Below, in pieces: positions 24,388 through 33,270 of a stretch of 38,747 bases of DNA; the stretch's first letter is position 1, and each line of letters starts with the position of its first letter. This DNA is from Clostridia bacterium (GTDB lineage: Bacteria > Bacillota > Clostridia > Christensenellales > Borkfalkiaceae). Location of the stretch: the NCBI GenBank assembly GCA_900768525.1, contig CAAGDF010000040.1, positions 1-38,747 of the forward strand, given 5' to 3'. The position numbers and the translations under genes were made by a program. The notes under the pieces were generated by a model. It was not told the DNA's origin. It worked only from the letters and a program-made list of their open reading frames with translations, and searched no databases.

Positions 24388-26412
24388 TTAACCGACACCG
24401 TATTTGACTTTTACAGCCTCGATTGTAAGAGCATCGTTTTCGCCCGTTTTTATAACGCCGTACTTTTCAGCAAGCGAAACCCATTCGGTTGCAAGTTTTT
24501 TAATGTTTGCGTCGTCGAGCCCGTATCTTCTTGCGTTATACAAACGCATATAACCGGGCATCAATTCGGCTTTTTCAAGATTGGTTACATAATCGGCTTT
24601 TTGCTTTTCGATAAGATTGCCGTTAGCGTTTACAGCCTTAATCGAATTTTCAAATAAATCGACAAGCGTGTTCATCGTCTGAATACGCCAATATTCGTCC
24701 GACCAGAAGTTACCTGCGTACGAAATCATAACCGCGCCGTTATCCGCAATCATCGCATAGTTAACGTCGATAAGCCTATGGAACGTGAGCATATTTTCGT
24801 AAGCGTCTTCGCCGAAATAGTAATACAAAAATTCGTTTCTTATCGCTTCGACGTCGGCATCGAGATCCCAGAACAATTTAGACAAAACATATGCGTCTAT
24901 ATTTTGCTGATAAATATTCTTTTCGTAATACAATCCTTGCACGAACGTGTATTCATTGCCCGAATCATAGAGTAATTTCATTGTGTCTGCGAACGTTTGC
25001 ATGGTGGGATAATACCAGAACGATTCGGCATACCATGTTGCGTAGGTCCAGGTCATAAGATGATTTGTAACTTTTGCCCAGCTTTCGTAAACGCCCTTGG
25101 TTTCGTCGTTTTGTCGTTCATCATCCAAAGCGTAATAATATATGCTGTGAATAGGCGCATATTTGATATACACGTTATCGGCAGGCACAACGCTTGCGTC
25201 AAGAATTTCACCCTTGGCGTCAAGCGGAGCGCGTTCGGTGTAATCGTAAGCAAACAGACAGAATTTTATATTTCTGTTAAGATTTTCGCTCTTGATCCAT
25301 CTTTGAATTTCAGCATTTACCGCATTCACAAAGCGAATCATAAGTCCGCTTGCTTCGTACTTAACTCTTGCGTTCTTGCAGTCGTCACACGGGCAACCCA
25401 TAGGTCTGTCCGCCTGACCGAGCATGTACCACTCGGATTCTTCATCTGCAAGAATGATAGATTTTAGCGAATCGGTAACCATCTTGAACGCGGTTTTTTC
25501 GGTAACGGTATCGCCCGTTCCGTCCTCTTTAATACCGCTTGTATAGCAAAGGTCTAAAACAGTGCCGTCGGTCGCCTTATAAGTCGTCATACCTTCTCCG
25601 CTGCCAAGGTGAGCAAACGCAGCGCGATAATCGGGCGTAATTTGTCCGTCGTCGCCGAGATATTCGGTAAGCGAAACTATACCGGGGAAAGTGTGCGCAG
25701 GGTTGCCGAATTCGTGCCATTTAGTGCTTCCGCCCATATTCTCCGGCATAGGACAATAATCGGTGTTAAAGCGCATGTGCGCCACGTATTCGGTCTTTTT
25801 ACTGAATACCGAAGTGTTCAGATACGCTCTTTGCTTAAACGCGGGACGATAAGCTTTATCGTAAGTTTTAAGCATGATTTCAGATGAATGAGGAACGTGC
25901 GTGTAATCTTCGGTTAAGAATTTAACGCCGAAAGTGTGTTCGATAAGTTCGAACGCTCCGTACATAATTCCGCGGTCGTTGTAGGCGTTTATAAGTACGT
26001 TATTGCCATAAGTGAAGATAACGAAACCGTCGGCGTTAAGCGCGCTTTCGGATAAATCGACTTTGCCATGTTTTTCTTCAGCCGCTTTATAAACGGAGGT
26101 ATCGCCGAGAGAAATAATCGACGAGTTTTCGCCGAGCGTTTCGTTTCCGCCCTTTACGATTTGCATTTGCTTACCGCCGACTTGTTCATAATAATAGGCG
26201 ATTTGCTCAGCCGAATATTCTTCGGTAGCGGTTGCATCTTCGGGCAAAACGATTTTATAAGCGTTTTCGGCTTTTAACATATCGCCGATTTCTTTTTCGG
26301 TTGCAGGAGTATCGTTTTTCTTGCAAGTAACCAGACAAACGGTTGTTATTGCGGCAACAACCAATGCGCAAGCAACCGAAATGATTGAAATAAGAACTTT
26401 TTTGTTTTTCAT
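24388..26412 (-). CDS. DUF4838 family glycoside hydrolase-like lipoprotein
   Basis: A surface protein of 674 residues. The N-terminus is a hydrophobic signal ending CLVTCKK (Cys30 lipobox-like, or an uncleaved anchor). An alpha-glucuronidase-type N-terminal domain (about 50-170) has YKIVLPEDATATEEYSAEQI and a GVMYGA-like GIMYGAFELIEHTFGVKFL. The central DUF4838 domain (about 190-500) has QADRPMGCPCDDC, the family Cys motif, and VNAVNAEIQRW. The C-terminal 150 residues are helical. DUF4838 proteins are found beside polysaccharide-use genes and are thought to act on carbohydrates; the activity has not been assigned here. It starts one base after the stop of the large surface protein gene. Confidence 0.86.
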   Translation of the reverse strand: MKNKKVLISIISVACALVVAAITTVCLVTCKKNDTPATEKEIGDMLKAENAYKIVLPEDATATEEYSAEQIAYYYEQVGGKQMQIVKGGNETLGENSSIISLGDTSVYKAAEEKHGKVDLSESALNADGFVIFTYGNNVLINAYNDRGIMYGAFELIEHTFGVKFLTEDYTHVPHSSEIMLKTYDKAYRPAFKQRAYLNTSVFSKKTEYVAHMRFNTDYCPMPENMGGSTKWHEFGNPAHTFPGIVSLTEYLGDDGQITPDYRAAFAHLGSGEGMTTYKATDGTVLDLCYTSGIKEDGTGDTVTEKTAFKMVTDSLKSIILADEESEWYMLGQADRPMGCPCDDCKNARVKYEASGLMIRFVNAVNAEIQRWIKSENLNRNIKFCLFAYDYTERAPLDAKGEILDASVVPADNVYIKYAPIHSIYYYALDDERQNDETKGVYESWAKVTNHLMTWTYATWYAESFWYYPTMQTFADTMKLLYDSGNEYTFVQGLYYEKNIYQQNIDAYVLSKLFWDLDADVEAIRNEFLYYYFGEDAYENMLTFHRLIDVNYAMIADNGAVMISYAGNFWSDEYWRIQTMNTLVDLFENSIKAVNANGNLIEKQKADYVTNLEKAELMPGYMRLYNARRYGLDDANIKKLATEWVSLAEKYGVIKTGENDALTIEAVKVKYGVG

Positions 26413-26413
26413 G

Positions 26414-29245
26414 TTACTTCACCTCGAATTCGTACCTTGCTATCGTAAAGTTGCCGTCGGAATCGAACGCGTAATATACGATTGCATATTTGCCTTTTGC
26501 AAGTTCGAGCGTATCGCCCGCAGCAACAACGCTGTAAGTTAAATCTTGTTTTTCGAGCATGATGTACGAAACCGCTTTGCTATCCGAATTATCGTTATTA
26601 TCCGAAACGGTTGCGGCAAGCACTTTGACTTTGCCCGAATACGATTTGGAGTATGAACCGCTCAATTCGATTTCCGGGGCTTGTTTATCAAGCACTCTGT
26701 ATACAAACTCATAGACGGTGGAATTGCGGTTCCTGTCCGAAACGGCATACGATACAATATATTTGCCCGCTTTGGAGAAAGCAAGTTTATACTCATGCGG
26801 ATTAGCGCCCGAAAGAACTTCGCCGTCGGGAGTGCGAACGGTCATCTTTATTGAACTTCTGCGGCAAATTACGTCGTACGCATAAGCCATAGGAATATTC
26901 AATTCTGAGCCGAGTTCGACGAACACGCTTTCCAAATTGCCGTTAAGAGCAAGCGCGGGTGCACACATGTCGCCGAAGCCGAGATTCATTTGTGCAAATT
27001 TTTGATTAGACAACGTGTTAAGAATCAACTTGTTGCCCGCCTGCCCGCCTACGAGTTCAAAAGAAACATATGCTTTGCATTCTTCAAACCCGTCAAACGG
27101 CAAACCGTCGCTCCAGCTTTTTATATTGCAAATTTTATTGCCGTTGCCGTCGCAAATTGCGGCGGTCGCACCATCAAACGAGAAAGAGAATTTTCTGTAT
27201 TTAGTGGATAAATCACTGCTATCCACAAGGTTATCCGTGCAAGTGGATATCGTGCCTCCCTTAAGACCGTTTACGTTCATTACGGGACGACGAGCATTCG
27301 CTTTATCAATGGTAAGTATTACTTTTTTGCCGTTCAACGACTGCAATATTACGTTGACTGCGGTGAACGGAACGTTGTATCCGCTTTTGCTTTCTAACCC
27401 TAAACTGTTGTAAAGGCTGTATTCTATAACCAAATCGGTTACGGAAACGGGGTTAGGCATATTCACCGTTACGTTTTCTTTGGCAACGGTAAATTCTGTT
27501 CCGATAGAGGTCGTTTCGATTTTAGAAATACCGTCGGTATGGAAGAATTCCGCAATGGTATCGGTCGAAACGTTCTTAGGCGAACATACGACGATATATG
27601 ATATCGTATTTTCGCCCCATGTGTAGTTAATCGAACCGTTTGCATTTACGGTTATTTCGTCGCCGACCAAAAGATTTCCGTCCGCAAAATCGGACGTGAT
27701 TTTTACCTCGGACTTGCACGAAACGTCGCTGCCCGACTTTGACCAATCGTTCGCGATAAAATCGGGAACGGTCAGCTTATCGCCCGCATTGGCGATTACG
27801 ATATGATAGCCGACAAGTTCAAATTGCTTGACGTTTTCGTTAACCGTTACGGGATATTCGAATTCTTTCGAATAACTTACCGCGTCGGTCACTTTTACTT
27901 TAAGGGTTATTTCCATACCCTTTTCGTTTACGGCAAGAGCCGCACCGACGGACGACAAAGTTTCTTTGCCGTTAACGACCAACGTGTATTCCGCGGACAG
28001 CTTTCCGATGCCGCCTTCAAACGCCAAGGAAGGAACAATGAACGTTTTTGTTATTTCAGTTGCTAAATTGACAGGTTCTTTTTCGATAATTTCTAACGGC
28101 TCGGCGATTACGGTAAATTCTCCGCTTACGCTAGCATCCGCACCCGAATTTGTTTTGCCCGTATAAGTCAGACGGTAATTACCGACTTCGGACGGCGTGA
28201 ATTTCGTTCCGTTTTCGGTAAGTTCGGAAGTAACGTCCGTCCAATCTTCGCCGACGAGTTTTTCGAGTTTTGCGGTAACGGGATATTTATTCCTTGAAAC
28301 GGGCATCGGGTAAGGATAACCTACTACACCGTTTACCATGTTTTCGAAATCGTATCCGCCGAACATAAGTCCGCCGCCTACGTTGCCGTCGACAAGATCG
28401 GTCATTTTATCGTTGCCGATTTTTGTTACGACGAATTCGCCCGCCGAGCCCATACTTTCTATGGTTAGATATACCTCACCCGTGGAAAAGCCTGTGAAAT
28501 CGGGATAATCGTCGTCCTCGTTATCAAGATCGAGCATTAAGTATTTGCGTTCACCGGGTACAGCATCGTTTTCCTGCAAGCAAGAATAAACGCCATTGGT
28601 AGAAACATCGTACGAAAAAGCGAGCGGAAGAAACGGTTGCGGCTTTTTCTCGTCAATCGGGAAATCGAATGCAGGCAAAAAGTTCTGCGCCCAACCGACA
28701 ACCGTGCCTTGTTCGGGTGCGTAATTGGCGTATCCGCCCTCGGCATCCATAAAACCGACTTTAATGAACGAAGCGCATAATGTTGAATTACCCTTTACCT
28801 GAGCAGAGTTACCTTCCGATAAAAGGCGCGGGCCGTCGCGGTTTACTTCCCACGAAACGGTTATGCTGTTTGACGCGTCGTAAGCGTCTGTAAGTCTTAC
28901 CCTTATCGATTTAAGACCGAAAGCCTGAACGCCTGTGTTAGGCACGATTTCAATAAGGTTTCCCTCGACCTTGTTAAGGTCTATTACTCTGCCGTAATCG
29001 ATATATGAACCCGCGGCGTTGATCTTGAATTTAATTCCCGTAGTATAGTCGGTGTGAACCGTACCGGGTATTTGTGCCGACGTATCCACAATCGAAGAGT
29101 TGAACATATCGAACACTTCTTCGAGTGCAGACGTATCGCCGCCGTCGGCATTTGCCGAATTACCGTTTACAAACGCCGTCATACCGAAAAGCAAACAAAC
29201 GGCGCATACCGAAACAAGTATCTTTTTGAAAACTTTATTTTTCAT
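26414..29245 (-). CDS. Large secreted protein with Ig-like regions
   Basis: A 943-residue secreted protein with a signal peptide (about 1-33, ending FVNGNSANA). I recognise no enzyme domain. An N-terminal part (about 50-300) looks like a beta-sandwich carbohydrate-binding region. Ig-like segments follow with the pattern G-N/K-Y-R-L-T-Y-T-G (about 365) and G-K-Y-I-V-S-Y-A-V-S-D (about 835), and a similar end KGKYAIVYYAFDSDGNF. No LPXTG, SLH or lipobox is seen, so anchoring is unclear. A glycan-binding or adhesion role is inferred from its place between the permeases and the DUF4838 gene. Confidence 0.8.
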   Translation of the reverse strand: MKNKVFKKILVSVCAVCLLFGMTAFVNGNSANADGGDTSALEEVFDMFNSSIVDTSAQIPGTVHTDYTTGIKFKINAAGSYIDYGRVIDLNKVEGNLIEIVPNTGVQAFGLKSIRVRLTDAYDASNSITVSWEVNRDGPRLLSEGNSAQVKGNSTLCASFIKVGFMDAEGGYANYAPEQGTVVGWAQNFLPAFDFPIDEKKPQPFLPLAFSYDVSTNGVYSCLQENDAVPGERKYLMLDLDNEDDDYPDFTGFSTGEVYLTIESMGSAGEFVVTKIGNDKMTDLVDGNVGGGLMFGGYDFENMVNGVVGYPYPMPVSRNKYPVTAKLEKLVGEDWTDVTSELTENGTKFTPSEVGNYRLTYTGKTNSGADASVSGEFTVIAEPLEIIEKEPVNLATEITKTFIVPSLAFEGGIGKLSAEYTLVVNGKETLSSVGAALAVNEKGMEITLKVKVTDAVSYSKEFEYPVTVNENVKQFELVGYHIVIANAGDKLTVPDFIANDWSKSGSDVSCKSEVKITSDFADGNLLVGDEITVNANGSINYTWGENTISYIVVCSPKNVSTDTIAEFFHTDGISKIETTSIGTEFTVAKENVTVNMPNPVSVTDLVIEYSLYNSLGLESKSGYNVPFTAVNVILQSLNGKKVILTIDKANARRPVMNVNGLKGGTISTCTDNLVDSSDLSTKYRKFSFSFDGATAAICDGNGNKICNIKSWSDGLPFDGFEECKAYVSFELVGGQAGNKLILNTLSNQKFAQMNLGFGDMCAPALALNGNLESVFVELGSELNIPMAYAYDVICRRSSIKMTVRTPDGEVLSGANPHEYKLAFSKAGKYIVSYAVSDRNRNSTVYEFVYRVLDKQAPEIELSGSYSKSYSGKVKVLAATVSDNNDNSDSKAVSYIMLEKQDLTYSVVAAGDTLELAKGKYAIVYYAFDSDGNFTIARYEFEVK

Positions 29246-29262
29246 TCTTACCCCCTTTATCG

Positions 29263-30330
29263 TCAGCCTTTAAGACCGCCGACGGTGAATTTGGATAATA
29301 TAAGTTTTTGCGAAGCAATATAGATTGCTACCGTAGGTATAACTATAAGCGTAAATCCGGCCATAAGAGCCGGGGTTGACAAAGAAACTTTAGAGTTCGC
29401 TTTTAGCATATACAAGCCGTAAGCAAGGTTCGGCGTGGACGGCAACCACATCATAAACGTGGAATAATCGTTCCATGCACCAAGGAAAATCAACACGAAC
29501 ATTACCATGGCTGTAGGCAAAATCATCGGCAGATACATTCTGACAAAAGCCGTATAATGCCCGCCACCGTCGACAAAAACCTGTTCGGCATAATCCCATG
29601 GCAATTCTTTGAACGCGCCGTACAACAACATGAAATACAAGCCCGAAAAACACGTACAAGGGCCGGTAAGAATGGTGAGCAACATATTATCGTAAGTGGG
29701 AATAATATTCGTTCTTACGACCATTGCCGACGGCAGGTTACCTATGATAGGCACGATCATAATGACTATTCCGAGATTGTAAATAAAGTTTCTGCCCGGG
29801 AATCTGTATTTTGCGATAACGTAAGCCATGCAAGTGGTAAGAAATACGGTAAACGCAGAACTACCGCCCGCCCATAATATGCTGTTTAACGCTTCTTGCC
29901 ATACGTCTATTTCGTTACCCCAATCATCAAAAACGCTCATGCGTTTTATAACTTCGGAAAAGTTACGCCAATACAGCTCTTGCGGAAAACCGAATTTGTT
30001 ACTGCTGTATTCGCTTGCCGATTTCAAAGAAGTGAGTATCATCCATACGGGTAACACTATAAGGCTTATACAATAAACGATCAGTATCGCCCAAAGCGCC
30101 CAACGGAAAACAGCATCTGCCGTGCTTGTAGCTTTTCGGTTTGCCGTGTATTTCTTTTTTGCTTCAAGTTGTGCAATATTACTTTTAATTTCGGCAATTT
30201 CTTCGTCTTTACCGACGGGATTTGCGGTATATTCTTCGAGTAGACTTTGCTGACGAATAAGTTCCGCCTTTATATCCTTTACGGGAACGGTGGCTTTAAT
30301 ATTAAAAGATATTTCTATTCTGCTATCCAT
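29263..30330 (-). CDS. Carbohydrate ABC transporter permease (MalG type) with N-terminal extension
   Basis: Membrane subunit of a CUT1-type sugar importer. It has six spans and the EAA-type loop YAEQVFVDGGGHYTAFVRMYLP, which contacts the ATPase. The start is the ATG of MDSRIEISF, preceded by GGAGG and one base after the stop of the MalF-type gene (355 residues); a longer frame would overlap that gene. Unlike ordinary MalG proteins of about 280 residues, it carries about 75 extra N-terminal residues with a charged heptad-like stretch (KAELIRQQSLLEEY, EEIAEIKSNIAQLEAKKK), probably a cytoplasmic coiled coil. No importer ATPase gene is in the window. Confidence 0.93.
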   Translation of the reverse strand: MDSRIEISFNIKATVPVKDIKAELIRQQSLLEEYTANPVGKDEEIAEIKSNIAQLEAKKKYTANRKATSTADAVFRWALWAILIVYCISLIVLPVWMILTSLKSASEYSSNKFGFPQELYWRNFSEVIKRMSVFDDWGNEIDVWQEALNSILWAGGSSAFTVFLTTCMAYVIAKYRFPGRNFIYNLGIVIMIVPIIGNLPSAMVVRTNIIPTYDNMLLTILTGPCTCFSGLYFMLLYGAFKELPWDYAEQVFVDGGGHYTAFVRMYLPMILPTAMVMFVLIFLGAWNDYSTFMMWLPSTPNLAYGLYMLKANSKVSLSTPALMAGFTLIVIPTVAIYIASQKLILSKFTVGGLKG

Positions 30331-30331
30331 A

Positions 30332-31303
30332 TTAAGCCTCCGTAGACGGTCCGTATTTTTCGAGAAGATGCCGTACAAGAATGGTTACCGGCGCGATAAT
30401 CAAAGTCATTACAAGACCGCCCGCAGCCATCATATTGTAATTACCCGAAGAACCGGATTGAACCTGAATAAAGTAGTAATAACCCATATTGTAAACATTA
30501 CACCCGACGGGAACGCCACTCGGGAAGAACGTTAAAACATAGCCTTGTTCGGTAAATAATCCGGCTATACCCATAATAAAGAACGTGGAAAGAGTGGGGA
30601 AAATTAAAGGTAAAATAATATAACGCAGTTCCTGCCACATACTGTTTACCCCGTCAAGTTGTGCGCTTTCGAGTATTTCAGACCCGATTTCTTTCATTGC
30701 GTTGGGGTATACAAGCAAGTTTGTTCCGAACGAAACCCATATACCATAAAAAATAAGCGTTCCGAAAGCATATCTATAGCCGTTACTGAAAAGCAGTTCT
30801 ACCCCGCCGCCGCGATTATCCAATATACCGAGCTTATAAAACAGTTCGGTCATAGGCGCATTCGTACCCGTAATGAAGGATGCAAAAAGCATGCTGACAA
30901 CGAACCCAGATATGATTTGCGGCAACATAACAACTACCCTTATCGTATTGTGCATAAAGCACTTTTTGAATACAAGATAAGAAAATATTATGTATAACGG
31001 CAGTGAAATAACAAGGTTTATAACGAACGTTTTGAGCGAGTTTATTACACTTTGCGATATAAGGTCGTTACCCGTAAATACTTTATCGACGAACATCTTA
31101 AAATTGTCGAACACTACAAACCATGTATTACCATATAAGTCGGACTGCGTAAACGCCATTACTATGGAGTTTATATTGACGTATACATAAAAAACCAAAA
31201 ACAACAATAACGGGTATGTTATTATGCTTAAAATAAATATCGTACGGGAAACGTCGCCTTTGCGGCGTTTCTTTACGTTTCCCGTTACCTTTGTATTTAA
31301 CAT
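30332..31303 (-). CDS. Carbohydrate ABC transporter permease (MalF type)
   Basis: Partner permease of the MalG-type protein in a CUT1 sugar importer, 323 residues with six or seven spans. The EAA-type loop ESAQLDGVNSMWQELRYIILP lies near residue 210. A basic N-terminus (KKRRKGDVSR) precedes the first span. GGGAG lies in the last codons of the solute-binding protein gene, and one base separates that stop from this start, so the three transport genes are translated as a unit. Confidence 0.95.
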   Translation of the reverse strand: MLNTKVTGNVKKRRKGDVSRTIFILSIITYPLLLFLVFYVYVNINSIVMAFTQSDLYGNTWFVVFDNFKMFVDKVFTGNDLISQSVINSLKTFVINLVISLPLYIIFSYLVFKKCFMHNTIRVVVMLPQIISGFVVSMLFASFITGTNAPMTELFYKLGILDNRGGGVELLFSNGYRYAFGTLIFYGIWVSFGTNLLVYPNAMKEIGSEILESAQLDGVNSMWQELRYIILPLIFPTLSTFFIMGIAGLFTEQGYVLTFFPSGVPVGCNVYNMGYYYFIQVQSGSSGNYNMMAAGGLVMTLIIAPVTILVRHLLEKYGPSTEA

Positions 31304-31304
31304 T

Positions 31305-33080
31305 TTATTTTGCTCCCAAAGCGGTTTCCATATCGTTCAAGAAACCTTTCCATGTGGATGACGAATAACTGTTTGCGACTATGTCGGCAAGTTTTGCCGC
31401 GCTTGTTCCGCCTTTCATCGATAACGTTATGGAATAAGAATCGTTATTTCCGAAAGTTACAAGGTATCCTTTATCGATACCGTTTGCGGTATATCTTATA
31501 GGCGACATCATCTTATCAACCGAGTAAGAACAAACTTTTACGTTTTCGGTGTCTTTGAAAATACTGTAACAAGTCTGAGTGAATTTCTGCAATTTATCGA
31601 ACTTTTCGGCACTTATATCGTAATTGTAATTGAGAAGCATACCCGTATTTTCGGTTATCCAGGAAAGCGTGTCGTTTTTAAGCATAAACTTTAAGAACGA
31701 CTTGATTGCCGCCAATTTGTCGGCGTTGTTTTCGGGCTGTTTTCTTACGACTATACCGCCTGTTTCGGGCGAAGTCAAAACACTGCCGTGACCGTTGCCG
31801 TCTATACCTACCTGTCCGTCGATATCGGGAAGGAGCATTATACGATAGTCTACCGTATCGGGATTTCTGTTGTTTTGTTTGAGAATATCTCTTGCACCGG
31901 TAACAAACCAGTCGCCTTCTACAACCATTTCGAGTTTTTTGCGCGAAGTGTTGGTAACGAATTCATCGCGAACGTCGCCTACCGTGGAGGTAGTGTTGTA
32001 ATAACGCGTTTCGGGGTTGCCGTCGATAAAATATTTTTTAACGAAAGCAGCGGCTTCTTCTATACCTGCGGCTGAATATGCAAGATAACCGTTATTTGCG
32101 GTGATCGCCATTTTGCTGCCGTTTTTCAATGTGATTTTGTTTCCGTTGGTATCGAATGCGGTGAGCGCATTGTATACGTCCATACCGCCCTTTTGCAGGA
32201 AATAAGAATAGAACAAGTTGGTTACGTATTCGTCGGTATCGGCATAACGGAAAGGCTTATCGCCCTTTGCCATAATTTTATTGAGCAAAGTTGCGAGTTC
32301 TTCCATAGTTTGCGGCTGACCGTCGTCATAAGTGCCGTACTTACCGTCCTTACCTGCGGTTAAAATAGCGTCGCCCGCATCGTAATTGGTTTTTGAAGTC
32401 GAGGATTTGAATATGAGTAAATCTTCAACGTCGTCTACTTCGTAGGTAATACCCTGCGCGGTGAGAGCCGATTTCACTTCGTTTGTGTTTTCGGCATAAG
32501 CCATAAGCCCTGCGTCCACAAACAATTCATGATCGTAAAGCATACCCGTGAGCGTTGTGGAATAAGGCAGCATATAGCAACCTTCATACGAAAAATACTG
32601 ACTGTCATAAGGATTTTTCGTTCCGTCGGCGGGTTTATTATATTTAACGATACTCGATACCTTTTTCCACTTGTCGTAATCGGCAATTTTCTCGCGAACG
32701 GTAAGTCCGTTTTCTCCGTCGGGCTTCTCGTCAAGGAATTCGGTTAAATCTTCAAAATAGCCCTTATAGAAACCGGAGTTATACATACATTCCGCACCGA
32801 AAAAGATATCGGTATTCGATGTTTCCATAGTTTCAAGTTGCGTTCCCGAAAGAGCCGTACTGTTTTTCTTTACGAGAACTTTAAAGTTGCTGCCTGTTTC
32901 TTCCTGCCAGTTGGCAGCCATTTTTTCTATCCAGCTTATTCCGAAACTACTGTTCGCAAACGGTTCGATTACGATAGTTCCGGTAACGTCCACGCGGTTA
33001 TTTTTCGGTTTGCATCCCGTAAAAACACCGCAAGCGACCGCGCCTGCAAGAATTGCGCTAAAAATTTTTAATTTTTTCAT
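31305..33080 (-). CDS. Extracellular solute-binding lipoprotein, carbohydrate type
   Basis: Ligand-capturing subunit of the importer, 591 residues. A signal peptide with lipobox VFTGC (Cys23) tethers it to the outside of the membrane. The fold fits the large family 1/ YtcQ-like binding proteins: GTIVIEPFANSSFG, MEVVEGDWFVTGARDIL near 385, and SPETGGIVVRKQPENNADK near 440. Length above 500 is typical for binding proteins of oligosaccharides in clostridia. GGAGG lies 5 bases before the ATG. A promoter stands about 105 bases upstream, so transport genes have their own start inside the cluster. The sugar is not known; mannose-containing oligosaccharides fit the GH38 gene nearby. Confidence 0.93.
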   Translation of the reverse strand: MKKLKIFSAILAGAVACGVFTGCKPKNNRVDVTGTIVIEPFANSSFGISWIEKMAANWQEETGSNFKVLVKKNSTALSGTQLETMETSNTDIFFGAECMYNSGFYKGYFEDLTEFLDEKPDGENGLTVREKIADYDKWKKVSSIVKYNKPADGTKNPYDSQYFSYEGCYMLPYSTTLTGMLYDHELFVDAGLMAYAENTNEVKSALTAQGITYEVDDVEDLLIFKSSTSKTNYDAGDAILTAGKDGKYGTYDDGQPQTMEELATLLNKIMAKGDKPFRYADTDEYVTNLFYSYFLQKGGMDVYNALTAFDTNGNKITLKNGSKMAITANNGYLAYSAAGIEEAAAFVKKYFIDGNPETRYYNTTSTVGDVRDEFVTNTSRKKLEMVVEGDWFVTGARDILKQNNRNPDTVDYRIMLLPDIDGQVGIDGNGHGSVLTSPETGGIVVRKQPENNADKLAAIKSFLKFMLKNDTLSWITENTGMLLNYNYDISAEKFDKLQKFTQTCYSIFKDTENVKVCSYSVDKMMSPIRYTANGIDKGYLVTFGNNDSYSITLSMKGGTSAAKLADIVANSYSSSTWKGFLNDMETALGAK

Positions 33081-33183
33081 GTCAACCTCCGTTTTAATAA
33101 ACCTAATCGCACTTTCGAAAGATTAAAAATGCGGTTTGCCGTTATAGTACAAACGGCGTTGTATTGTCATTCCAAGCAAAATA

Positions 33184-33212
33184 ATTATATAACAAAAACG
33201 TAATATAATCAA
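33184..33212 (-). promoter_or_regulatory. Promoter of the sugar-import operon
   Basis: On the minus strand TTGATT (33212-33207), a 17-base spacer and TATAAT (33189-33184). The leader of about 100 bases holds a GCCGTT/AACGGC hairpin and a CTTTCGAAAG palindrome at 33111-33120. Confidence 0.82.
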
Positions 33213-33220
33213 TTTTTTTT

Positions 33221-33256
33221 ATTCTTTCCCCGCCCGACTCCGAACGGGGAAAGAAT
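33221..33256. other. Strong 3' hairpin without T run
   Basis: ATTCTTTCCCCG (33221-33232) and CGGGGAAAGAAT (33245-33256) form a perfect 12-bp stem, 15 bases after the stop of the repeat lipoprotein gene. On the minus strand the next bases are eight A, not T, so it may protect the mRNA end rather than terminate. Confidence 0.7.
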
Positions 33257-33270
33257 AAAGAGTTAAATTA

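Noticed and set aside
33111..33120. CTTTCGAAAG palindrome as a LacI-type operator
   Set aside because: Only ten bases, without the central CG flanked as in LacI sites, not repeated elsewhere in the cluster, and no LacI gene is in the window.
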